NCBI GenBank assembly: GCA_022410635.1
Contig: JAJVDF010000361.1
Span: 865,193 to 929,192, forward strand
From: Tretioscincus oriximinensis
Taxonomy: Eukaryota; Chordata; Lepidosauria; Squamata; Gymnophthalmidae
Length of the DNA: 64,000 nucleotides
Direction: 5' to 3'
Shown here: piece by piece, positions 31,831 to 42,900 of the stretch
Layout: each line of letters begins with the position of its first letter
How positions within the stretch are numbered: position 1 is the stretch's first letter
Notes under the pieces: model-generated
Told to the model about the DNA's origin: nothing
Seen by the model: only the letters and a program-made list of their open reading frames with translations
Databases searched by the model: none
Position numbers and translations under genes: made by a program

Positions 31831-32944
31831 GATCAAGTGGTGCTCTTTTTTTAATACAATAAATATATTAGCATTATTTGTAAATTTATAAACTACTCAA
31901 TATACTAAGATGATATTTACTTGATTAAACATAAAAATACTTGTAAAGAGAGGTTACTTTTAAACGTCAAACTTTCCTATGGCCTACATTTCTAAAAATC
32001 AATGTGCTCTGCTTTTTAGGCTGAAAGGGCAGTCTGAAAGTCTGACTGTAAAGACACCAAAGGCACTTGTCCTTTGACTTCCTGCTATGGTGTGCGACTA
32101 TGGTGTACCTTAAAATCATTCACCCAGTTGAGTGTTATTCTCTTACATTTTGCAGTTTATGTCAGTTTCCCTTCTCAAACATTCTGCGCAGATGAGCAAC
32201 AAGATGTTTCAGCTGCCATATCACTTCTGATTTTACATATCTCCTTTACACGAGTGCAAACATTCCATCTTTTCTCAATCTGCTGCCACGGGCTACAAGT
32301 CCAGAATAAAAGCTGAGTCTCGGGGTCACAGAGAGCAAGACACACAAAGGAAGAACCAGGCAAAATAAAATCAATGGGGAGTAGAAGCCTGGCTGTAAAA
32401 ACTCATTTTTGATGGATTCTGCCATCATGATTGCTGAACTTAGCAAGAATTAGAAAAAGATAGATGACTTCTGTACTATTCTAGAAGTTGTAGATAAAGC
32501 AAAAAACAGAGTACAACAATCAACTCTTTGAAAAGATATTAAAGTGGTTTATTTCCTTCATATCTAAATACACATTATATTTATTGTGCTAGGAAGTGTG
32601 GGGAAAACATCAAGCTAGTACTCATTGCTGCACCAATCTTACTGGCATGAGAAATTAGATCTATAAAAATAAGAAAATGATACAAAATACCTTTAATTTA
32701 GTGTTTATTTATTCACACCAGACATTTCTTCGAACCCATGCTCTGGTCATCTTTACATATAATGTGATTATGAATATATTGTTTATCTCAGAGGGACTGT
32801 TCTCCATAGTTGCCTCAACAGGGTTGAGAGGAACATATGGGTCTTGTTTGGATCATCCCACATTCTCTGTCAGATGGTAGGAGAAAAATACAGGGCTAGT
32901 ATAGTTATTTACCTGTCTGGATGCTTACTCCGTTATGGCAAGGC
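31831..32944. other. No gene seen (31831-32944)
   Basis: AT-rich sequence with no supported gene; overlapping short frames at 32074-32446 lie on opposite strands. Confidence 0.4.
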
Positions 32945-33335
32945 CATAAGAACATAAGAGTACATAAGAGGAGCCCTTCTGAATGAGGTCATAGCACATT
33001 TAGTCCAACATTCTATCTCACACAGTGGCCCACCAATTGCTCTAGGACAGTCGCATGCAGAAGAAGGAAAAACCCTCACCCGGTATTTCAAGAATCCTTC
33101 ATGTTTTTCCATCCCATAGACAGTACAAAGACATCCATCCCAATAGCTATTTATAAACCTGTCTTACAAGAATTTGTTTAATCCTATCTTAAGACTATTT
33201 AGGCTGCTTCACCACCTCTTCTGGAAAGAAATTCATAGACTAATGGCCTGATGGGTGAACATAATACTTTACCTTGTCTGTCCTAACTCTTCTGTCCAGC
33301 TTTCCCCTGGTCCTAGGGAATGCCTTCAAGTCCTA
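32945..33335 (-). mobile_element. CR1 3' end fragment, old copy
   Basis: Starts CATAAGAACATAAGAGTACA and contains AGTCCAACATTCTATCTCAC, CCACCAATTGCTCTAGGACA and CACCTCTTCTGGAAAGAAAT. It is more diverged than most copies. It ends near the TCCTAGGGAATGCCTTCAAG block. Confidence 0.75.
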
Positions 33336-34582
33336 CTTTCAGTTCTTTTGATGGTGGAAAATACAAGAAATGCACAATCATACATGTGCAGTGATGATTT
33401 TCAGATTGGTTCAGCTCTGTACATGGTAGATTGAGATGCCCAGATCTGTCAATTCTGAACTAATATCTCATGATGCCATATGATATCACCCCAATCCGCC
33501 CAGAGATATGTTTGGATTTCTGCAGACTTTTGTAACAAGCTCAACCTAGTCTAGTGATAATCATAGGTTTTAGACCTATGTGGATGCAACCTATAGTATG
33601 TCTACTTTTCTCCATAGAGTTATCATAGCTCCATAGTTGATCAGTTATCTGGAAAGCAGAGGTCACAGATTATACCTCAGTCATTTCATGACAAATCACT
33701 TCTGTACCTAAAATCGCATGGATACATCTTTAGAGGCTTGCGGAATCAGCCAAGAGTCAGTGGTTCCCAATAGTAATTTGTACCAACTATGGTATTGATA
33801 GATAAAGGATCAAAAAAGTTATATTAAGTAAAATGTTTCCTTTATAAATACCAGTATTGAACAAAAGAAAGAAACTCTCACTTTCTTGCTTAAAAACAAT
33901 CATTTGTGAATTGATTAACAATACTCTCCCACTAACTACCATTGTGTTCCTAAGCACTCTGATGGCATTTAGTGTCTGCTGTATTGCAGCAATATTTGGA
34001 CTTAATGGCATGTGTGGGGGTATGATTTCTAATATCAGAGTCCATTCCTTATGTTTAAAAAACTTCCAGACCTCAAAAAATTGCAACAAGAGAAGTTCCC
34101 CAGCTCACACTGCTCTTGGCAGGGTCCACNATTACAAAGATCTTGTTTTCAATTGAAATATGGTAGATCAAGAAAAATCTCCATCCAGTTAGCATTTGTT
34201 CTTTCTCACTGAATTCTTGAATCTTCCAGAAATGGTTGTATTTCTGTTATGATCATTAAATGCAGCCTCACTATGCTAAATGTAATAGGCCTGTATTTTC
34301 CTGTTCAAAAATAAGAAAATTTGAAATTTGAAACTTTTATACACAATGTATATTTTCAAAAGGTAGATTCACTATATGAATTTCTATAATTTGTTTTTAA
34401 AATTCCAGCAGTTGTATTTATTGTGTCCCATGTGCAGTTAAGTATTTCAGCTAGTATTTTCTGTCCAGGCTTTTGGGATATCATGGTCCTACTAAGGTGG
34501 ATAGGTTAGTTTTTAAATATATGCATTGTTCTACTGATTTTATTATAAAGTAATGGTTGAAGAAGTGCCCATCAATACTGGA
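33336..34582. other. No gene seen (33336-34582)
   Basis: No coding evidence. The 100-codon frames at 33787-34156 lie on opposite strands of the same bases and lack motifs. Confidence 0.4.
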
Positions 34583-34649
34583 ACCTACCTAACTACATCC
34601 CTACCTACATCCCTACCTACCTACCTATCATACCTACATACCTACATAT
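34583..34649 (+). repeat. (CTAC)n microsatellite, imperfect
   Basis: CTACCTAACTACATCCCTAC and related 4-base units, ending in CTACATATGCATG. Confidence 0.8.
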
Positions 34650-35796
34650 GCATGCTAATCACAGTTCTTTGTAGTTCTTCCAATCCCACCTACTTCACAA
34701 AATGTCTGTGCTGAAGAGAAGAACATAATATTATGTAAGCAGCTTTGAGTGCTTCTCAGTTGGAAAAGGTGAGATATAAAAACAACTATTACTATGTCTA
34801 CTCCCTTTTCTATCCCGAGGTCCTACAAAGACACCTCTTTTTGAAGAGAAAAGTTCATAGCAGAAACTCTCATGCTTTGGGGGGCTCTGTTCCATGTTGG
34901 CACACTAGCAAACTTTTTAGATTTCTCCGAAGTTCAACACTGTTGATCTCTAATTAAACTCAGATGCTGTGCTTGATACTGATTGTTTTGAAGTCAGAAA
35001 TAATTTTGGTTATGAAAAACAACAATGAAAGAACAAATATTAAATGCATGACTTTGGATTTGTTATTTTTACTATTTATTAATAAAATCCCATCACATCC
35101 CAATTCCTTTCCTTTTAATTATGTGAAGAGTACAATGTACTAGAATTCAATCTTACAGTTGTAACTTCATATATAAACAATGGAGATGGATCTTCTTCTG
35201 TAACATGTATCTTAGGAATGGTTCCCACCAGATAAATGTAGCCATCAGCAAGTAGCCGTGTTTTATTTGAGATGCATTCTGATTTTGTTTATTAAGTAAT
35301 CATTTCTGGGTACAAGTGTCAACACAATTTGTTTTCTGAATAATGTGAAGCAGATAACCTCAATTAACAAGCAATTATGGTAATTTTCATACTAAACACT
35401 TTGCTTAATTGTTTTTGAAACCTGAAACTAAAACTGTAATAAATAATGAGTAGTGAAAATGCATTGGGAGGGGGGGGGTTGTCCCTGCTGCTTTTTCTAC
35501 AGGAATCAGATCATCCTACTAGAAAGTAAGGGATAGATTCTAAATACTGTTATGAGTTCAAAAACAGATCAAGTATGCTAAGATCAAATTACGATTTTTC
35601 AGCTTCTTTTCCCATTCTGTATAACAGTAGTAAGTTGTAGCTTTTGTAGAATCAAGACGAAAACAGGTGGGGCTAACTGGAGCTACATTGTAACATTGCA
35701 ATTCTACAGGTAATTGAACCACCCTTTGGTTGACCACCCTGAGACCTTTGGATATCCAACAGCGTTGAATTCTGGCTGAAGTGTACCTAATACTAA
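34650..35796. other. No gene seen (34650-35796)
   Basis: AT-rich, including a G homopolymer at 35470-35478. The string CACCCTGAGACCTTTGGATA near 35737 resembles a Sauria SINE tail remnant. Confidence 0.35.
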
Positions 35797-35835
35797 ACTT
35801 ACGTACTTACGTACTTACGTACTTACGTACTTACG

Positions 35836-35879
<44 letters not shown>
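35797..35879 (+). repeat. Compound (ACTTACGT)n(ACTT)n microsatellite
   Basis: Five ACGT tetramers occur at an exact 8-base period (35801, 35809, 35817, 35825, 35833), then the array changes to plain ACTT units until 35879. Confidence 0.9.
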
Positions 35880-37635
35880 ATTTAGATCTGCATGGTTCTA
35901 ATCATATGATTACTTTTAAACCTACTTCAGTCCTGAAGAATGATTTATCTGGTGGGGGAAAATTGGTTAAATTCATTCTTCAAAACTTAAGACTTGAAAG
36001 CATATGTGTGACCATGGCCTATTAGTCCACCAGTAAAAACAATAAAAAAAATTGGCAAGTGAAATAACAAAAAAGGAATTATACCCAACCATCTTCATTT
36101 TCTAAAACCTTATAGGTAAATGAAATTATAAAAAACGATCAGGTTTATTTTTTATGGGGAACTATTGCCTCTGTTGCCTTTTTCCTAGGATCTCAATGTT
36201 TAACTGGCCCAACAACACACTCTTATTCAATTGGGTAACAGGTGATCAGGAAGCCACAATACTATAGTCATATATATGACTCAAGATTTGTTAAATTCAC
36301 TGAAGTGAACTGTATAGCATAGAAGTAGCATAGCAATTATTGTAACATCACGACATCTGAAAAGTTGAATCAAATCTTTAATTTTAATTAGGAATTTATT
36401 CCTATGACATTCCCTCACTCATACTGTATACTGACATCTTCATTCTGGTGAGGACCAGCAACAGATCCTTACTTCTGTTAGAATGCTTTGTCTGGATTGT
36501 ACAAAGCTATGAAACAGGATAATGTGCCAAAATAGACTTATGGAGGACCATTTAAAGAGATCTACAATAAAAGTACTGTAACTATTCTGTTCCAGACTAC
36601 AAAGGAATGCATATAGCATATCTCTCTTCTGCTTGAAATAGTCTGGAATCCCATTTTCACTGACGATCAAGAAAGTGGCATTAGCAGTGGAAATGTTGCT
36701 TCCAAAAAAAAAAAAATACAGCCAGAAACTTCAAAGACTGGGCATCAACCCCAACGGTTGCATTCAATCTTTGAAGTCAAATCAGCAGCTGAAATATACT
36801 TAGCCTGTGCTTGTGCTATTATAACTCATTGTGGGCCAGATTACCTTGCATGGTACTAGAATTTGCCCCAAGTGGAAATGCCTCTAGTGCTTTAGGATAC
36901 AGTCAGAACAAAGACATTGGTGTCTGTCTGGTTCTAGTGAAGCAATTTGGGCCAAGTATAAGTCCCCAAGACCTTGCCAGCCATGTCCGCATGATAGCTT
37001 CCAGTCCCCAGTTCACTGGATACTAGAAACAAGATTGTCGGTCAGTAGAAGTGTAAAAACAGTCAGTTGTGGGAGCCAGATGAAATAGTTTTCCCTTGAA
37101 GTGGTCCAATGGTATAGTATGAAGGTCAGAGATGGTTGCCTGTGGTACAAAATTATTAAAAACAAACAATTTCAAAAATTAAAGAAAATCAATTACTTGA
37201 ATGTGCCCAAACACATCAGCAATCCAGGGGAAAGGGAGAAAAGGAAGCATTTGCAGCCCGGGCAGGAACTCCTTGTCTAACCAGCCGCAGCCTCTACTGA
37301 CGAGCCATGGAGAGCAACACTACCCCTCTCTTGCTTTGGGCACTGGCAAATCACAATATGCCACTGGAATGGTCTCCAGCGTGATTTTTTCCCCAAGAAC
37401 TGATAAAACATTAATAAAATTCATGCAGCTCTAGTGGAAATGTTCGAATGAACTCACTTGGCATTCCAAAGACCATGTAGCTCTTATTGATTTATTTTTC
37501 ATTCTTGTGGGTAAACATTCTATTAACAGGAAACACATAATGCAGTAGAAGTAAGACATACCCATTATTTTGAATACAAAATTCTTCTGCCATCACCAGA
37601 TTAAACACTGTGAGGGGTGATCAGCTTCATTAGAG
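35880..37635. other. No gene seen (35880-37635)
   Basis: No recognised gene or repeat family. Small frames near 36811 and 37201 show no features. Confidence 0.4.
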
Positions 37636-37865
37636 GAGGCCTCCTGAATTGGGCCAGAGCCCACTTAGTCCAGCATTCTGTCTCACACAGAGACCCACCA
37701 ATTGCACCTGATCAGTCTGAACAGAAGAAGACAAAATCTTCACCTATTCTTGGGTCTCTGTAAATGGTAATTCATAAGTACTACCTGTTACTCCATCCTA
37801 GAGGCAGTTTCAAAAGATCCATCCTAGTAGCTATTTATACTCTTGGTGTCCATAAACGTATCTAA
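37636..37865 (-). mobile_element. CR1 3' end fragment, split by a DNA element
   Basis: The plus strand runs AGAGGAGGCCTCCTGAATTG, TTAGTCCAGCATTCTGTCTC to CTTGGTGTCCATAAACGTAT, then is cut at CTAA. A short continuation (CCTGTCTTGAA) follows the insertion at about 38288. Confidence 0.7.
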
Positions 37866-38283
37866 GGCTAGGAGTACACAATGACTTAAAAAACGCTGCA
37901 AAGCTATAAACTGCAATGTAGCAATTGCATGTCTGTACACACCAAATATGTATATTCCGTGACCAACGCTACAGTTCCGTAACATTGCTCATTAATCTCA
38001 TCAATGTGCAGTCCGAGATTATTATTTTTTTACTTGCATCAGCCAATAGAAACAATTGCTGTGTTCTCAAATGTTTTATCATCTGACATCTAATTTGTGC
38101 ACTCACATAAAGTTGCAAGAATACGGGATTCTCCGGAACCATGCCTGTATATCTGAACAGTAGTTTATTCCAGAAAAAGAGGCATTTATTGCAGGTTGAT
38201 TACTGAAAAACATTTAGCACTTGTGCCCAGGACATCATGTTTGTGCTAGGAATGAGGTAGAAAACCATGGGGTGCATGTAGCC
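37866..38283. mobile_element. 418-bp DNA element with TAA target duplication in a CR1
   Basis: TAA at 37863-37865 and 38284-38286 flank a segment starting GGCTAGGAGTACAC and ending GTGCATGTAGCC. Both ends read GGCTA inward, then diverge. CR1 copies elsewhere in the window have CTGTCTAATCCTGTCTTGAA at this point, so the site is explained by insertion into CTAA. The interior is AT-rich, without coding capacity, and does not match the ~435-bp family. Confidence 0.55.
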
Positions 38284-38299
38284 TAACCCTGTCTTGAAT

Positions 38300-39495
38300 T
38301 CAGGGACCATTAACAGTACACTTATATCTTTACCTTTCCCTCAGAAATATTGTAGGAAAAATTAAAACTACACAAACCAAATGCAGCTTTTGACTGAGAT
38401 GTAGTAACAATCCTAACTTCCTTTAAGGAATAAATTTAATAATCCTCTCTTTGACTAGACAAGTGTAAGATAATAAATCCTATTTAAAATTGGGCTTTGA
38501 TCATGTTTGAATTGTATTGTTGAAAAGATCTATTAAGTCCTGGTTTTACTCCATGGCTATATATGATACCGAAATGAAGAGCTATCAAAGGTGATTATCA
38601 AGTCTTCGTCCCTTTAATATTTCACACTATTAAGCTGCTCACTTTGTGGGGACAATCATTAGTGCCTTTAATGTGAAACAAAGCTAGAGCTTTTGGCTGA
38701 AGATCAGTAAGAAAGATTTCAATTGTAATAATAGAGAACCAAGCTTTGTGCATTAATGCAATTTAGAATCTTCTAGGTACAAATCTTATCAAACATTTGC
38801 AATAGTTGCTAGGGGATTTTCTAAGTACATTAAATGCCTAGAAATAGTTATAAAGCTTAATCAACCTCTACAGTAACATAAGAAGAATTACAGTGACAGA
38901 ACTTAAAATACTGGAAACCCCCGTCTACAGCAACGTTCCAAATTAACACCTAAAGTTCATTCACAAATGCTCAACAATTGCTGGCACCATTCTGTATATA
39001 TCCTCTCCAGCACATTATTTTTAAATACAGTCATTTAATACTCTCCAAGCTCAGCAATTAAATAATTAAATATTGTTCATTTTTAAAATACTCCCCCTGT
39101 CTGACTTGATGTACATTATCCTTGAAGTCTGGGCTAAGGCACATTCAAACGTTTTGTACCAAGGAGAAAAAATACACACCTGAACATACAGATGTTCAGC
39201 AGAACAAATCACAATGTAGTACCTGCTTCAAAGGAGTCAGACAGTACCTATTCAGTTTGCTCATTGAACATCTGCACGATGTACATTTAGGGCTGATGTG
39301 ACTACATCGAAACCATAGATATTATTACGTAGAGGTATCTTCTACTGCAACATTTTCCCTAAGATTGCATTTAAATTCTATAAGTATTCATGGCAATGTT
39401 CATGGCATTTCCAATATAGTTGCAAGGGGGCCATATCTATAATGTGAAAAGAACTCTTGGCCTGCATTTTTCTGCTATAGTGATAGTAACACTGA
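38300..39495. other. No gene seen (38300-39495)
   Basis: AT-rich, repeat-free and rich in TAAT, ACAAAG and AGATAA-like strings, especially 38330-38900. Listed as a weak conserved non-coding candidate only. Confidence 0.35.
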
Positions 39496-39927
39496 GGGTG
39501 ATTCCCCTCATGTTCTGTTTCCTGTGCTTTGGAGGCAAGTTTACCTTCCTTCTGACCCACAGATTCACATCTGTCCATCCTTCCATGCACATTAAAGGTC
39601 TTTCTTGCACAATATTTAGCCAGCACATATCTTCCAATATAAATAGCCTCCGTTTTAAAGAATAACCTCTTCAGAGAATTGTAGGACTGGGTTTATGCAA
39701 ATTGTATAAATTTGTAAAGATTTCATTGGCTTTTGTCTGTGCATAGACTGCCTGCAAACAGTAGGGTCACAGGCAAATCTGGGGGTTGTAGTTAGGAAAG
39801 TGCAGCAGTGCCTTCTGGATTTTCTCTTTCGAATGAGGCAGCAGCTGATGGTGGGGCTGGATGGCCAACATGTTTGTTTTTTTAAGCGATCACAGAGTGA
39901 AGAAAATGGACAGATGGGGACGCAGTC
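39496..39927. mobile_element. ~435-bp DNA element with TGA target duplication, copy 2
   Basis: TGA at 39493-39495 and 39928-39930 flank 432 bases. The left end is GGGTGATTCCCCTCATGTTC. The right end, read on the other strand, is GACTGCGTCCCCATCTGTCC, so the terminal inverted repeats are recognisable (TCCCC followed by AT-T). It aligns with 28734-29170 in the same orientation throughout, with many substitutions, so the two copies are old or from different subfamilies. Confidence 0.65.
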
Positions 39928-39930
39928 TGA

Positions 39931-42900
39931 GTTCCTACAACATAAATTAAAACTATGTTAAACAATTTTGAACAATAACTATTAGGAATGCTGCAGAAAA
40001 ATAGCTATTACACATGTGATTCCATGATTTAATGTTAAACTTCTACATAAAGGGTTCTTATAAATTGGCAACAGTCATTTTCATTTGTTGGGTGAATTCT
40101 GACTCTTCTACTTGAAATGCTTTTTCCAGATGACTGAGGCTGCTGGCCCACATATGGAACAAGCCAGCTCCAATGAGGGTGGGTTGAACGATATCTTTAG
40201 CTCCACTCTGAAAATTAAACCTCCTTATCTCCATTTTAAAGCATATGGGTTCCATTTTCAGGGATAGATTGCAGCACCTCCATCCTGGAGATGGAATTGC
40301 AACCTGTGCATTTCTATTGCACACAGAAATGGGCAGCATATCTGCTTCAAGGTTCCTACTGCTGGTGCAAATGGAAACATAGGCTCAACAGACGCCTTCT
40401 CCAGTAACAGCATGCATTTCCTTTTGAAAATGGAGAGATGGCCTGAAACTGACAATTCACTTCTTGAATGCATGAGTACTTCTGTCAAGTTACTTTTCCT
40501 CTCACACAGGCGTAGCGATCCATTATATTCCACTTTAAAAAGAATGTTAATTAGTTAAAGCAGAAGGATGACCTCTGCTTTATTTTATTACAATTTGTCC
40601 AGGTGGTAAGCAAAGTGTTTTCTATTAGTACTTTTAAAGCTTGTCCTCATTTTCCTTTGCAAAATATCAGAGACAGATTCAGCTGTTTGTTTTGCATGTC
40701 GTTACAAAAAAACACCGAACGTTTCTTTTCTCTATATTCTTTCCTTTCGTCTTTCTTTTTGGACCATCATTTTTAAGTGGTCAAAGAAATATATAAATAA
40801 AGGGTTAAGAAATCTGTTTCTTTGCTTCTCCTGTCATGTTGTGTTGGGTCACTTTGTGCCACATGATGTGATATAATGTAACTCAATGCAAGGAGACACA
40901 TGTCCCTTCTCATTGGGAATTTAAAGAAACAGAATTTTCTTTTCCCCTGTGGGAAACTAAGTGGGTCAGGTGCCCAAAACTAGCTGTGGGAAATTTGATC
41001 AAATGTTCTCAGTTTCAGTACCTTCATGCATCCAATCTAATAGCATTTTGCACATGACATGAAAACAGGAGCTGATTGTTCAAATGTTAATAAAATAAAA
41101 GGGAATAAATTCCTAATGGTGAAAAAGTCTTAGCTATTCTACTACTAGTAGTAGTAGTAGTACTGATGATTATATTTCTTATATTCATTTAGTGATGCAA
41201 CGCCTTCAGAATCTCCTGATTGTGCCAAAACCTAAGAATTAATCTAAATGTTTTTTATGTGGAATAAAAGTTGATAAGTGTTTTCCCTCCTTGTTAGCAC
41301 AAACATTTTATGAAATAGATTAGTTTTAGAAGTAATAGGCTTTATTGCTGAAGAGGACAGTAAATCTTTGATACAATATTTACTACAACAATCTTATGAC
41401 AGCAAATAAATAATTGTTAAAGGCATATATAAGGGTGAAGAACTTTATATCACAGCATCAACTTTTACCATTTTCATTTTTATTGTGCAATTATGAATAA
41501 AAATGTGGATACATGTATATAGTAATATTGGAATATCACAGGCCTTCTCTCTTGATAAGCTGAAAACATGTCAACAATGAAGAATTTTGAAAAAAAGAAT
41601 AAAGAAATTTATATTTATTTTGAGATCCATTTTTGTTGAGGGGTGAAACTGCAAGTGTCACATCTGTTCTTAAAATAACTTTTTACTTATTCACTAGGAC
41701 AATGTTGGTGGCACACTGAGCTCCTCTTATAAAGAAGTTCTATAAATTGTGTTAAATAAGAAATAAAAGAAATATCAGGGAAGAAGAAGAAAAAAATCAA
41801 TAATTCCAAATGAGAGGGGGTAAAAAATTAAAATAAAAACACGTTGCAGAACACAGACAACTCAAACCTTCATCCGTGTTTATTTACTTGTACAGCAAGC
41901 ATTGCATTTGCTGATAACATACAACAAACATTCATCTAAAAATGTTTTTCTTGAGTTTTACTGTTCAGAGATGCTGCTGTTTATCAGTTTTTAATATACT
42001 CTTTGGAAATTGATGTGTATTTTACCCAGTCTTTTAAAAGAACCAAGAGATTCAAAGGCAGGGTAAAATACTTTCATGATTCCCCAAAGAAAACTGAGAG
42101 GGCAATTAAACAGATGGTAGCAATAAACCTAACTTTCAGCACATCAGGGAATAGGGTCCCTTATTAAAAGCTTAGCACAAATGGTAGTAGGAACAAGCTC
42201 TAGAGGGAAATTTTCATGTTGCCCATACCTTTATACCAAGTTGTACATAAGGAAAAGGATTTCTTTAGAGAACTGGTTCCATTCAAAGGAAGATAGTTAG
42301 TAGCTCCACCTTCAAAATGGCAAGTTAATGAACAATTTGAGTACTTCATACACTAGAGAATCCTAGTGTTCATACCTATCTTAAGAAATGTTTTTTTCTA
42401 CACAGAGGCAGCAATACCATTCAATGTACTAACAGTACCATCATTTATAGCGCTTCAGAGTGAATAAAATCAATAATGTGACCCTTACTAACTAGATAGT
42501 ATAAGGAAGCACTGTGGAAATTGCCAAACTCAACCTATGTGCTCTTTGGAGTGGTTGGATATAAATTTTGTTCAAGAAGCATTAAGCTTGGCTCCAGTCT
42601 GAACACTACAAGTTTATTTCACCCACAGTGTTTGTGCCGAGAGAAGCAAACATTGTTCATTCGTTCAGCAAGTGTGTGCAAAGTAGAAGATCATAGGTTC
42701 AGTTCCATGCATCTTAGAATGACAAATGACTTCAACCTCCTTGCCAAGAAAACTATACAGATGAGTGAACGAGGCTAATAATTAAAGTTAACAACTAAAT
42801 GAATACACACAGCTGAATATGTGTTGAGTAGGTAAAAAGTAGGATAGCAGTTCTACATCTTCAATAGTTGTCTAAAAAAAGAAGCAATTACAGTGGGGAC

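Noticed and set aside
33562..33580. Short hairpin CATAGGT...ACCTATG
   Set aside because: Seven-base arms are expected by chance in 64 kb and nothing nearby supports a function.
35797..35879. CRISPR-like regular repeat
   Set aside because: Units of 4 and 8 bases without spacers in a vertebrate genome: a microsatellite.
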